Shown: positions 13,289 to 20,829 of the stretch, piece after piece | Layout of the letters: each line of letters starts with the position of its first letter | Position numbering within the stretch: position 1 is the first letter of the stretch | Assembly (NCBI GenBank): GCA_964357355.1 | Contig: CAYHKY010000017.1 | Coordinates: 1 to 22,771, forward strand | Direction of reading: 5' to 3' | DNA from: CAYHKY01 sp964357355 | GTDB lineage: Bacteria > Patescibacteriota > Microgenomatia > UBA10105 | Length of the DNA: 22,771 bases | Notes under the pieces: model-generated | Seen by the model: only the letters and a program-made list of their open reading frames with translations | Databases searched by the model: none | What the model was told of the DNA's origin: nothing | Made by a program: the position numbers and the translations under genes

Positions 13289-14443
13289 ATGCACCGAAAT
13301 ATCAAACTGTTGGCTGTCTTTAATTTTCTGACGGATTTCATTCTTTTTGCACCTGTGGCTATCATTTATTTTGCTCAGGTCTCCGGTTCATACGCTTTAG
13401 GAATGAGCGTATTTTCAATCACTTTTCTGTCTTCCTCATTGTTTGAAATTCCGACAGGAATTTTTTCTGATTTTATCGGACGGAAAAAAACAGTTATTTT
13501 GGGCTCTATCGCTTACCTTGTGGGATTTATTCTGTATGCCTGGGGTGGATCGCTTGGCATACTGGTCTTGGGTGCAATTTTTGAGGGATTAGCAAGATCA
13601 TTTTACAGCGGAAATAATGATGCGCTTTTGTACGACACTCTGACCGAAACAAATCAGATAAAAAAATATCACGAATACTTGGGCAAAGTAAATTCAATGT
13701 ATCAAATAGCCTTAGCCGTTTCAGCTTTGCTGGGTGGATTTATTGCTGGCTGGTCTTTAAGTTTAGTTATGTGGTTATCTGTTGTTCCAAAATTGGGAAT
13801 GGTATTAGTATCTTTATTATTAACCGAACCGCACATCCATACACATAAAAGCGGCAATATATACGCTCATCTTAAAGAAGCAATAAGCCAATTTAAGACA
13901 AATAGAAAATTACGATATTTAAGTGTGGCTAGGATTATCAAGTTTGCATTTGGAGAGTCAGCGTATCTTTTCCGTACCGCATTTATTCAGTCAGTGTGGC
14001 CAATATGGGCACTGGGAATAGCGAATACTCTAAACAATATTTGTGCAGCATTCAGTTTTTATTTTAGCGGGAGAATTCTTAATAGACTAACGGCTAAAAC
14101 TGCGTTAACTATTGAAATCATATACAATCGTATCGCAAATTTGGTTGCACTTTTATTCCCTACAGTAGCATCTCCCTTACTTATGGCTAGCACCTCTTTA
14201 ACTTTTGGCATAGGTGAAGTGGCTAATAATTCACTTACCCAAAAAGAGTTTACTTCCGCACAAAGAGCAACCATGGGATCACTAGGATCACTCATGAGTC
14301 ACTTGGTATTTGCAGTTGTATCCTTTTGCGTTGGTTTAGTTGGAGATCATTTCGGACCACAAACTGCGTTGGTAGTTGTGAATATATTATTATTAGCACC
14401 ACTCTGGTTTTATCGAAAAATTTTTGCGCATGAAAAAAGTTAA
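13289..14443 (+). CDS. Major facilitator superfamily transporter
   Basis: 384 residues with about 11-12 membrane helices. The MFS loop 2-3 signature is present as GIFSDFIGRKKTVILGS (about 57-73), preceded by the helix SSLFEIPTG; the second half has the matching loop near SGRILNRLTAKTAL. This N-half motif (EIPTGxxxDxxGRK) is common in drug/multidrug efflux-like MFS of CPR and Firmicutes; the substrate is unknown. No N-terminal signal. It is the first gene of a tight run: its last 14 nt overlap the histidine phosphatase start, which in turn overlaps tsaD. Confidence 0.92.
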   Translation: MHRNIKLLAVFNFLTDFILFAPVAIIYFAQVSGSYALGMSVFSITFLSSSLFEIPTGIFSDFIGRKKTVILGSIAYLVGFILYAWGGSLGILVLGAIFEGLARSFYSGNNDALLYDTLTETNQIKKYHEYLGKVNSMYQIALAVSALLGGFIAGWSLSLVMWLSVVPKLGMVLVSLLLTEPHIHTHKSGNIYAHLKEAISQFKTNRKLRYLSVARIIKFAFGESAYLFRTAFIQSVWPIWALGIANTLNNICAAFSFYFSGRILNRLTAKTALTIEIIYNRIANLVALLFPTVASPLLMASTSLTFGIGEVANNSLTQKEFTSAQRATMGSLGSLMSHLVFAVVSFCVGLVGDHFGPQTALVVVNILLLAPLWFYRKIFAHEKS

Positions 14444-15074
14444 ACAAAATCTCACCACTCTCTATATCGTCCGGCATGGACAAACAGAATTCAATGTCAA
14501 GGGACTCATGCAAGGCCATAATGATTCACCATTAACTAACCTGGGTGAAATACAAGCATGTGCTCTAGCCGAAGAGTTTAAAGATATTCACTTCGATGAA
14601 GTTTATTCTTCAGATTTATTAAGGGCCAAACGCACTGCTGAAATCATCACTTTAGAGAGAAATATCACGATTAAAACTACCCAGGCACTTCGTGAACGGT
14701 CCTATGGGAGTTATGAAGGAAAACCATACGATGTATATAATCGCGCCTTGGAAAAATTGCTGAAAAAATATAAACATGCAAGCGAGGAAGAATTATTTAG
14801 ACTACCTCTGGAAGGTGGTGGCGAATCCCGGGAAGTTGCGGCCGTGCGTTTCATCACATTTTTACGGGAAATATCTGTTGCTCTTCCCGGGAAAACGATT
14901 CTGGTGGTGGTCCACGGTGGCATCATGCGTTATATGTTAATTAAAATCGGATTCGCAAAAATTCAAGAACTGTACCACGGAATAAAAAATGGTGCTTATA
15001 TTAAACTTGAGTCGGACGGCGTGGATTTCTTTGTGAAAGAAACTAAGGGAATTGGGAGTAAGGAGACTGTTTGA
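14430..15074 (+). CDS. Histidine phosphatase superfamily protein (phosphoglycerate mutase-like)
   Basis: 214 residues from ATG 14430. The catalytic RHG sits in LYIVRHGQTEFN near the N-terminus, followed by GHNDSPLTNLGEIQA, the SDLLRAKRTAEI segment, the acidic LRERSYGSYEGKPYD motif and the second catalytic His in VVVHGGIMRYML. This is a two-histidine phosphatase of the GpmB/CobC branch; which phosphoester it cleaves cannot be read from sequence. A TTG six bases further upstream is an alternative start; the ATG is preferred. It overlaps the MFS gene by 14 nt and the tsaD start by 4 nt, so translation is probably coupled. Confidence 0.93.
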   Translation: MKKVKQNLTTLYIVRHGQTEFNVKGLMQGHNDSPLTNLGEIQACALAEEFKDIHFDEVYSSDLLRAKRTAEIITLERNITIKTTQALRERSYGSYEGKPYDVYNRALEKLLKKYKHASEEELFRLPLEGGGESREVAAVRFITFLREISVALPGKTILVVVHGGIMRYMLIKIGFAKIQELYHGIKNGAYIKLESDGVDFFVKETKGIGSKETV

Positions 15075-16225
15075 AAATTCTAGGCATCGAAACCTCATTT
15101 GACGAAACCGGAGCGGCAATAGTTGACGATGGGAAAACCATTTTGACTAATGTCGTTGCTTCATCCGCAGACATCCATCAAAAATACGGCGGTGTAGTGC
15201 CGGAAGTAGCAGCCAGGAAACAAATTGAGTTTATGATCCCGGTTTTAACTGAGGCAATGCAAGGTTTCACCAAAGATAACATTGATGCAATAGCTGTAAC
15301 GGTTGGCCCAGGCCTTAACGGCTCATTATTGGTTGGTGTCGAAACTGCCAAAACCCTGGCATTTGCCTGGAATAAACCAATTATTCCTGTCAACCATGTG
15401 TTGGCACATATGTATGCGGTATTTTTGGAAAATACTGAAGGATTTTATTCTTCGAGCAAAGCGAGAAGTTTTAAAGATAGTTCTCTCCCGATTAAGTCGG
15501 GATCGAACAATAAGATTTCTTTCCCTGCAATTGCTCTTGTTGTCTCAGGCGCCCACACAGAACTATATCTTATGAAAGATGAGCAAACTTTAAAATGGTT
15601 GGGAGGAACTTTGGATGATGCGGCTGGTGAATGTTTTGACAAATGCGCCAGACTCCTGGGACTTCCTTATCCCGGAGGACCGGCTATCGCCTCCGCAGCG
15701 ATCTCACAACTCACCACTCACCCGCTTCGTCAAAACTACAACGAGGCGAGCAGCTCACAACTAAAATTACCCAGACCGATGATAAATGACAAATCTCTTA
15801 ATTTTTCTTTCTCCGGACTGAAAACTGCAGTAATTCGGGAGTGGAAAAAATATTCCCAGCAACTCACAACTCACCCACCTCTCCGGCGGACAGGCAACTC
15901 ACAACTCACAACTATTTTCGCATACGAGATCCAAGAGGCTATCACTGACGTGTTAGTGACAAAAACCCTTCACGCAGCCAGTGAATATAATGCTTGTTCA
16001 ATAATCGTAACAGGAGGTGTAGCAGCCAACCAAAGATTATCGCATAAATTTTCGTCCACAGGACGATCCGCCATTGGCGGAAACTTAAAATATTCCTGTC
16101 ACATACCTGAACCTAAACTCTGTGTAGACTCCGCTACCTACATCGCAGGTTGCGCATTTTATCAAAAAAATATTGTTCCGTGGAAAGAAATAGCAGCACG
16201 GCCAGACTTGTCAGTAGAAATATAG
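15071..16225 (+). CDS. tsaD: tRNA threonylcarbamoyladenosine transferase TsaD, with four inserted segments
   Basis: TsaD transfers the threonylcarbamoyl group to A37 of ANN-decoding tRNAs (t6A), working with TsaB/TsaE. Visible hallmarks: GIETSFDETGAAIV (ASKHA phosphate 1), GGVVPEVAARKQ, VGPGLNGSLLVG, the metal-binding HVLAHMYA (H109, H113), VVSGAHTELYL, GECFDKCARLLGLPYPGGP, FSFSGLKTAV, GGVAANQRL and CVDSATYIAG (D353). At 384 residues it is about 45 longer than usual, and the excess falls in four unconserved segments: about 125-148, 212-230, 263-281 and 328-340. Each corresponds to a palindromic or direct-repeat insertion in the DNA that keeps the frame. Start is TTG 15071, overlapping the upstream stop by 4 nt. 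All catalytic motifs are intact, so activity is plausible. Confidence 0.93.
   Translation: MKILGIETSFDETGAAIVDDGKTILTNVVASSADIHQKYGGVVPEVAARKQIEFMIPVLTEAMQGFTKDNIDAIAVTVGPGLNGSLLVGVETAKTLAFAWNKPIIPVNHVLAHMYAVFLENTEGFYSSSKARSFKDSSLPIKSGSNNKISFPAIALVVSGAHTELYLMKDEQTLKWLGGTLDDAAGECFDKCARLLGLPYPGGPAIASAAISQLTTHPLRQNYNEASSSQLKLPRPMINDKSLNFSFSGLKTAVIREWKKYSQQLTTHPPLRRTGNSQLTTIFAYEIQEAITDVLVTKTLHAASEYNACSIIVTGGVAANQRLSHKFSSTGRSAIGGNLKYSCHIPEPKLCVDSATYIAGCAFYQKNIVPWKEIAARPDLSVEI
15486..15502. repeat. Palindrome TCCCGA-ttaag-TCGGGA inside tsaD (insertion 1)
   Basis: Perfect 6-bp inverted repeat within an unconserved segment of TsaD (residues about 125-148). A second imperfect palindrome, CTTCGAGC..GCGAGAAG, lies just before it at about 15449-15470. 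Both are in frame and translated. Confidence 0.75.
15703..15762. repeat. CTCACAACT direct repeats flanking an inverted repeat, inside tsaD (insertion 2)
   Basis: CTCACAACT occurs at 15703-15711 and 15754-15762. Between them CGCTTCGT (15723-15730) pairs with ACGAGGCG (15741-15748), one G.U. The segment encodes about residues 212-230, between the conserved GGPAIA and LPRPM blocks of TsaD. Confidence 0.7.
15860..15909. repeat. CAACTCACAACTCAC direct repeat pair inside tsaD (insertion 3)
   Basis: A 15-bp sequence is repeated exactly at 15860-15874 and 15895-15909, around a 20-nt core with a small CCG-g-CGG palindrome. It encodes QLTT...SQLTT at residues about 264-281, replacing the usual short loop after the SFSGLKTAV helix. 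The ACTCAC words are shared with insertion 2, and a related string occurs at about 10480-10503 between the sortase gene and tRNA-Arg(CCG). Confidence 0.8.
16052..16081. repeat. Tandem palindromes TCGTCC-N3-GGACGA and TCCGCC-N3-GGCGGA inside tsaD (insertion 4)
   Basis: Two adjacent perfect 6-bp inverted repeats, 16052-16066 and 16067-16081. The second has the same arms as the palindromes at 24-38 and 461-476. Together they encode SSTGRSAIGG (about 329-338), between GGVAANQRL and the CVDSATYIAG metal-binding block of TsaD. Confidence 0.8.
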
Positions 16226-16229
16226 CCGG

Positions 16230-17093
16230 CTAACGAAGAGGAATATTGATAAAAGGTAAACTGTTATTTCCCGTAACCTGAGGCAATTTTCCATCCCATT
16301 TTTTGATCGCTTCAAGTTGGAGAAATTCCTGAGTCAACGTCGCCTTTTGCAAAGATTGTGCCTCAGCCAGGCCTTTGGCCTCAGCAATTTTTGCCTCAGC
16401 TCTCTGGGTAGCTTCTTTAACCTCAAATTCCGCTTGTTTCACCCGTTGTTCAGCTATCACTTTGGCTTCAATCGCCTGTGAATATTCAGGTGAAAAATTG
16501 ACGGCTCGAAGTAATACTTTATCTACAATCACATGTTTGGGAGTCAATAGTTCGGCGATTTCTTTGGTCATGATCGATTCCGCTTCCTGTCTGTTTTCGG
16601 AATAAATCGCGGGCGCGGAATAACGACTGATCACCATCCGTATCTGGCTTCGGCTAAAAGGTCGAATTAATTTGTCGACATAATTTGCCCCGATTGTTTT
16701 ATGAATTTCCGGGGCTTTACTCGCATCTATTTTATAAAGTACTGTCGCATCTACTTTTACAGTCTGGCCGTCTCCAGTTGGCGCATCAAGTGAATCGTCT
16801 TTTCTCATCGCTCCTTCATCAGCTGTTGCCGACATCGTATATTCCTGAAGACGGGCATCATAAAGAGTAATCTGTTGCCAAAATGGTATAGCAAAATTTA
16901 ACCCTTCGTTCATAGAGTTTGGCAGTACTCCCCGACCCCGGTCATAAACTACTCCTACAAAACCGGCAGGGATGAAAATTATCGCGGATTTAAAAAACCA
17001 TAAAAGTAACAACACAATCAATAAGGTACGAACAATTCGTAATGAGGGAATTTTTTGAAGAATTGAGTTAAAATCTACAACTGCTTCCGGCAT
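16230..17093 (-). CDS. SPFH/Band 7 (prohibitin-like) membrane protein
   Basis: 287 residues from ATG 17093. A transmembrane helix (about 20-40, LLIVLLLLWFFKSAIIFI) precedes the SPFH domain beginning AGFVGVVYDRGRGVLPNSMNEGLNFAIPFWQQITLYDARLQEY, which matches prohibitin/HflK-type proteins. A long Ala/Glu/Lys-rich coiled coil follows (AIEAKVIAEQRVKQAEFEVKEATQRAEAKIAEAK). The C-terminus PFINIPLR is short. SPFH proteins form ring assemblies on membranes and often modulate FtsH-type proteases; no partner is encoded here. The frame is open upstream to 17186, but that extension would overlap the preceding gene and lacks conservation, so ATG 17093 is preferred. It ends 4 nt from the convergent tsaD stop. 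Confidence 0.92.
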   Translation of the reverse strand: MPEAVVDFNSILQKIPSLRIVRTLLIVLLLLWFFKSAIIFIPAGFVGVVYDRGRGVLPNSMNEGLNFAIPFWQQITLYDARLQEYTMSATADEGAMRKDDSLDAPTGDGQTVKVDATVLYKIDASKAPEIHKTIGANYVDKLIRPFSRSQIRMVISRYSAPAIYSENRQEAESIMTKEIAELLTPKHVIVDKVLLRAVNFSPEYSQAIEAKVIAEQRVKQAEFEVKEATQRAEAKIAEAKGLAEAQSLQKATLTQEFLQLEAIKKWDGKLPQVTGNNSLPFINIPLR

Positions 17094-17145
17094 AATATTG
17101 AGCGTATAGTCAAATATGTTTAAAGTCAATAGCAGTGAATTTTTA

Positions 17146-17892
17146 TCACTCAACCACTTCTTCTTCATCCACCGCCACTTCGACATTAGAATTTGCTGTA
17201 TCGGTCGTTTGATCGGCTAATGGTTTAAACTCAAAATTCTCTGTTATAGATTTATATACCGTCGACCAATAAGTTTTGTCTATGAGTTGTCCTTCTACCA
17301 ACCATAATACGTCATCATAAACGACACCGGTAACTATTTTTTCGTCCTGACCGCCTAAAAGTATTTTCTTTGCCGTTTTATCCCCCAGTGTCGTATCTAC
17401 TATATTTCCGGCTGATAATATTTTATCACTGGTAACCCAATCATCAACAGTGGTTACAGGGGTTTTTTTATTACCCACGGGCAAATCTTTGACCAATACA
17501 ACTATTTTTCCCGGATGATTTTGGTTGGTCAGTTCCACATTGGCATAGTTTTCCTGATCTTCTTCATGCTTGTCAACGCTCAACTCATCCGGATATTTAA
17601 AAGTAAATCCTGCCGGGTCATCCCAAATCAACAGCTTAGCTAGCAGAGAAACAACATTTGAATCTTGATTAACCTCAGGCTTTGTAAGTGAGGAGCGAGC
17701 GTTCTGGGATAACCACCACCCGCCTGCTCCTCCACCAATGAGTACTATAGTTATTATGCCCAGTGCCAAAGTTTTCGTAGTTGTAGGAAAGTGACGTTGA
17801 TTTTCAGGTTTATCATCAGACAACACGGGTTCCAGCGGTACTACTTTATATTCCGGAGCATTTGTTAACGGCAATTTGGTTTTTTTCAACAT
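17146..17892 (-). CDS. Membrane-anchored protein with possible PsbP/MOG1-like domain, function unknown
   Basis: 248 residues. A cytosolic N-terminus of about 40 residues (Pro/Lys-rich), one transmembrane helix with Gly-rich end (about 43-62, LALGIITIVLIGGGAGGWWL), then an extracytoplasmic domain from about 90. WDDPAGFTFKYPDELSVDKHEED followed by ANVELTNQNHPGKIVVLVKD resembles the start of PsbP-like lipoprotein domains (F.f.yP..w), a weak match. The C-terminus is acidic (EVAVDEEEVVE). It lies upstream of the SPFH gene on the same strand with a 52-nt gap, so the two may form an operon. A TATACT -10-like box is at 17919-17914. No assigned function. Confidence 0.7.
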   Translation of the reverse strand: MLKKTKLPLTNAPEYKVVPLEPVLSDDKPENQRHFPTTTKTLALGIITIVLIGGGAGGWWLSQNARSSLTKPEVNQDSNVVSLLAKLLIWDDPAGFTFKYPDELSVDKHEEDQENYANVELTNQNHPGKIVVLVKDLPVGNKKTPVTTVDDWVTSDKILSAGNIVDTTLGDKTAKKILLGGQDEKIVTGVVYDDVLWLVEGQLIDKTYWSTVYKSITENFEFKPLADQTTDTANSNVEVAVDEEEVVE

Positions 17893-17919
17893 GGCAGGAA
17901 TTTAGAATTAAGCTAAAGT

Positions 17920-17947
17920 ATAGCATGAGCAAAAGTTGCTATGCTAT
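17920..17947. promoter_or_regulatory. Inverted repeat between divergent genes
   Basis: ATAGCAT (17920-17926) and ATGCTAT (17941-17947) form the outer arms; AGCA and TGCT extend them inward with one bulged G, closing on a 5-nt loop. It overlaps the leftward TATACT box and the rightward extended -10 TGCTATGAT (17942-17950), which ends 6 nt before ATG 17957. It could be an operator for both divergent genes or a neutral palindrome. Confidence 0.5.
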
Positions 17948-17956
17948 GATAATAAA

Positions 17957-18379
17957 ATGAAACGCGCAACTGCTCTGGCGTTATTAATTATTTTATTATT
18001 AACTACAGCTTCCACTGTTGAAGCGGCCAAACCGCGAATTCGTAAAATTTCCTCTACCGCTGCAAAAGCAGCTAACACTAACTATTCTTCTGTCAAGCTT
18101 TCCCGCGCTACAAATAGTCTCAAAGTCACTTTTTCCAATCTTAATAATGTCAATGGTGTCACATACCTCCTTAGTTACGTAGGTAATGGTAAAGAAGAAG
18201 GCGCGAGAGGTTCAGTTAATCCTTCTTCTTCAACGACTGATCTGCGTGACCTTTATTTTGGTACTTGCAGCCATGGGGTTTGCACTCCTCACAAAAATAT
18301 TAAAAATGCGGTTCTTCTCGTGACCGCCAAACTCAAATCAGGGGGAACTCATACTAAAAGATATCGCATAAAAATCTGA
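17957..18379 (+). CDS. Small secreted protein, function unknown (140 aa)
   Basis: A clean Sec signal peptide (MKRATALALLIILLLTTASTVEA, cleavage near residue 23) is followed by a basic mature domain of about 117 residues. It contains SLKVTFSNLNNVNGVTYLLSYVGNGKEEGARGSV and a Cys pair in GTCSHGVCTPHKN that could form a disulfide, ending in a lysine/arginine-rich beta-strand pattern (KRYRIKI). It looks like a small beta-sandwich, fibronectin-III-like in spacing, but no family is assigned. ATG 17957 is chosen because the signal peptide starts there; an upstream in-frame ATG (17936) would add seven residues. The likely promoter is the -10 box ending 6 nt upstream. Confidence 0.72.
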   Translation: MKRATALALLIILLLTTASTVEAAKPRIRKISSTAAKAANTNYSSVKLSRATNSLKVTFSNLNNVNGVTYLLSYVGNGKEEGARGSVNPSSSTTDLRDLYFGTCSHGVCTPHKNIKNAVLLVTAKLKSGGTHTKRYRIKI

Positions 18380-18384
18380 TTAGT

Positions 18385-18413
18385 TTTGCAAATTGAGTTG
18401 GTTGAGTTATAAT
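18385..18413 (+). promoter_or_regulatory. Promoter of the valS T-box leader
   Basis: -35-like TTTGCA (18385-18390), a 17-nt spacer and consensus -10 TATAAT (18408-18413). The predicted start near 18420 leaves a leader of about 170 nt before valS. Confidence 0.6.
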
Positions 18414-18419
18414 ATAGCT

Positions 18420-18589
18420 GTAATAAAAGCGTTTGAGTCTGACCAGTCATCAGACGAGCTTCCCGCTAAACATTTTAATTAACAAAAAAAGTAGGCGGGG
18501 CGGGTAAGCCCGTCATAGCAGGAATTAAGTAAAATGAGGTTGGCACCTCCGAAATATCGGAACCTCGGCTAAGTAAGCCGAGTTTTTTT
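18420..18589 (+). promoter_or_regulatory. T-box riboswitch leader of valS
   Basis: The antiterminator is a textbook T-box. Helix A1 GAGGT (18536-18540) pairs with ACCTC (18562-18566), the seven-base bulge is TGGCACC (18541-18547), and helix A2 TCCGA (18548-18552) pairs with TCGGA (18557-18561). The A1 3' strand overlaps the 5' arm of the terminator at 18564-18582, so the two folds exclude each other. Upstream are a hairpin AGCG/CGCT enclosing GTCTGA-CCAGTCA-TCAGAC (18428-18467) and a GC-rich hairpin GGCGGG/CCCGTC (about 18499-18514). The classical long Stem I with AGTA/GAA loop E motif is not recognisable. The Val codon GUC appears in the first hairpin's loop (CCAGUCA), but the specifier is not certain. 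Bulge base TGGC would pair with a tRNA having G73. Confidence 0.85.
18564..18589 (+). terminator. Intrinsic terminator of the T-box leader
   Basis: Perfect 7-bp stem CTCGGCT (18564-18570) / AGCCGAG (18576-18582), a 5-nt loop, then seven T (18583-18589). The valS ATG follows immediately at 18590. It competes with the antiterminator at 18536-18566. Confidence 0.93.
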
Positions 18590-20827
18590 ATGGATAAAAC
18601 ATATAATCACAAAACAACTGAGGCCAGAATATACGCCGAGTGGGAAAAAGCAGGAGCATTTCAACCTCAGCTTAAGGCTAACTTAAATAATAACCCCCAG
18701 ACACCTACGTACTCCATCATCATGCCTCCACCCAATGCTAACGGCGAGCTTCATTTAGGACACGCCACGTTTGTGGCAGTATCCGACGCGCTCATCCGCT
18801 TCCACCGCATGAAAGGTGATGCAACACTTTGGTTACCCGGTGTTGACCATGCAGGAATACTTTCCCAGGTCACTTTTGAAAAGAAACTAAAAAAAGAGCA
18901 GGGTAAATCACGTTATGATCTGGGCCGTGAGGAATTTACCAAACAAGTGTTTCAGTTTTGCATGGACAACAAAATCTTAATGGAAAACCAACTCAGGGCA
19001 CTTGGTGCAAGCACCGACTGGTCGCGCGAAAAGTTCACCATGGATCCGGAGATTTCGAAATTGGTTCTGGCTACGTTTATTAGAATGTATCAAGAAAAAT
19101 TGATATACCGCGGATACCGTATCGTCAACTGGTGTCCGAGATGCCGAAGCACTCTCTCCGATCTCGAACTTGAATGGACAGAACGAATAGATCCTCTTTA
19201 TTACATCAAATACGGCCCGTTTGTGCTTGCTACAATCAGACCGGAAACCAAGTTTGGCGATACAGCAGTTGCCGTGCATCCGGATGACCCACGCTATCAA
19301 AATTGGATTGGCAAAGAAATAGAAGTTGCCGGACTTTTGGGAACATTTAGCATAAAAGTGATAGCCGATGAAGCAGTTGACAAAGATTTTGGTACCGGAG
19401 TCATTAAAGTTACTCCTGGACACGATCCTCTGGATTGGGATATTGGCCAACGGCACAAACTAGAGGTTAAAACAGTCATTGACTTTGACGGCAGGTTAAA
19501 TGAGCTAACAGGTCCATATAAAGGCCTCAAAGTCGCAGATGCCCGCACTAAGGTAGCCGCTGACATGCAAGAAAAAGGCCTGATTGAAAAAATTGACACG
19601 AATTACCTTCATACAGTAGCTACATGCGAGAGATGTAGTGCCATGATTGAACCACTCGTTTCACGACAATGGTTTGTCAAAATAAAACCGCTGGCAAAGC
19701 GCGCCATCAAAGCAGTCGAAGAAGGAAAAGTCAAAATCATTCCCCAAAAATATGAAGCAATGTATTTTAACTGGATGAGAAATATCCGTGACTGGCCAAT
19801 TTCCCGCCAGATCTGGTGGGGACATCAACTACCAGTATGGTATGCCAGGTCTCAGCAAAAAACTGCAGGACAACTTAAAGAATTTGAGCTTTTGAAAAAA
19901 GGTGATACCCGTGCCCGGACCGACATCCTAGAAACCCCACTCGTATCAATTGAAAAACCTACCGGAAACGATGAATACATCCAAGATCCAGATACCTTCG
20001 ATACATGGTTTTCATCAGGTCAATGGCCGGTCAATACACTCAAAACTTCCGGAATTGATGATTTAAAGAATTTTTATCCGACAACGGTCATGAACACGGC
20101 TTATGAAATACTTTTCCCGTGGGTTGCCAGGATGATCATGTTCGGACTTTACCTAACCGACGAAGTCCCGTTTCAAATCGCGCTAATCAACGGCGTTTTG
20201 CGGGACGAAAAAGGGAAAAAGATGAGCAAATCCAAAGGCAATGGGGTCAATCCCAATGACGCTATCGACAAATACGGCGCCGATGCGGTCCGCATGGCTC
20301 TGCTTGCAGGACGGGACAGCGGCAATGATCTACTGATTTCTAAACAACAGATGGAAGAACGTATTAGGGGTTACCGGAATTTTTCTAATAAATTATGGAA
20401 CATTGGCAGATTTTTACTTATGCAGTTTGAAAAAATAAACGCTAATATTCCCTTTTTTGAAGATACTTCCCAAAACAGACAAATACTTCACCCAGATGAC
20501 AAACGGATACTCACCGAATTGTCCCTTCAAACAAACCGCACAACTGAAGCTTTGGAAAATCATCGTTTTGGAGATGCCGCTACCTCCCTTTATGAATTCA
20601 CCTGGCATGCATTTGCGGATTGGTACCTTGAAAGTGTAAAGATCAAAGATCAAAAATCAAAGATTAGCGATAAGGAGAAAATATTAACGTTGTCGGTGAT
20701 GAGGCATGTATTCCTTAACATCCTTAAGCTTCTCCACCCATTTATGCCGTTTGTGACCGAGGAAATTTGGCAGTTAATGCCCACTAAAAAAACAGGTTTG
20801 CTTATCACTTCAACTTGGCCTAAGTGA
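18590..20827 (+). CDS. valS: Valyl-tRNA synthetase (short form)
   Basis: Class Ia synthetase that charges tRNA-Val. The HIGH motif is HLGH (55-58) in MPPPNANGELHLGHA, where most ValS have PPPNVTG; PGVDHAGILSQ replaces the usual GxDHAGIATQ. The editing (CP1) domain has LATIRPETKFGDTAVAVHP and GVIKVTPGHDPLDWDIG, typical of ValS. RDWPISRQIWWGHQLPVWY and the KMSKS loop (544-548) follow. Zinc-type Cys pairs occur in NWCPRC and ATCERC. At 745 residues it lacks the C-terminal coiled coil of full-length ValS (about 860-950). Its ATG abuts the terminator T-run of the leader with no Shine-Dalgarno sequence; no later Met precedes the HIGH motif except within it. It ends 2 nt before the convergent gene at 20830. 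Confidence 0.95.
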   Translation: MDKTYNHKTTEARIYAEWEKAGAFQPQLKANLNNNPQTPTYSIIMPPPNANGELHLGHATFVAVSDALIRFHRMKGDATLWLPGVDHAGILSQVTFEKKLKKEQGKSRYDLGREEFTKQVFQFCMDNKILMENQLRALGASTDWSREKFTMDPEISKLVLATFIRMYQEKLIYRGYRIVNWCPRCRSTLSDLELEWTERIDPLYYIKYGPFVLATIRPETKFGDTAVAVHPDDPRYQNWIGKEIEVAGLLGTFSIKVIADEAVDKDFGTGVIKVTPGHDPLDWDIGQRHKLEVKTVIDFDGRLNELTGPYKGLKVADARTKVAADMQEKGLIEKIDTNYLHTVATCERCSAMIEPLVSRQWFVKIKPLAKRAIKAVEEGKVKIIPQKYEAMYFNWMRNIRDWPISRQIWWGHQLPVWYARSQQKTAGQLKEFELLKKGDTRARTDILETPLVSIEKPTGNDEYIQDPDTFDTWFSSGQWPVNTLKTSGIDDLKNFYPTTVMNTAYEILFPWVARMIMFGLYLTDEVPFQIALINGVLRDEKGKKMSKSKGNGVNPNDAIDKYGADAVRMALLAGRDSGNDLLISKQQMEERIRGYRNFSNKLWNIGRFLLMQFEKINANIPFFEDTSQNRQILHPDDKRILTELSLQTNRTTEALENHRFGDAATSLYEFTWHAFADWYLESVKIKDQKSKISDKEKILTLSVMRHVFLNILKLLHPFMPFVTEEIWQLMPTKKTGLLITSTWPK

Positions 20828-20829
20828 GA

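Noticed and set aside
16223..16232. TAGCCGGCTA palindrome joining the tsaD and SPFH stop codons as a bidirectional terminator
   Set aside because: Only 5 bp per arm, no loop and no T-run on either side; most likely a chance product of two facing TAG stops.
17094..17186. 31-residue N-terminal extension of the SPFH protein
   Set aside because: It overlaps the preceding gene by 41 nt and adds a basic, unconserved stretch; ATG 17093 gives a normal start.
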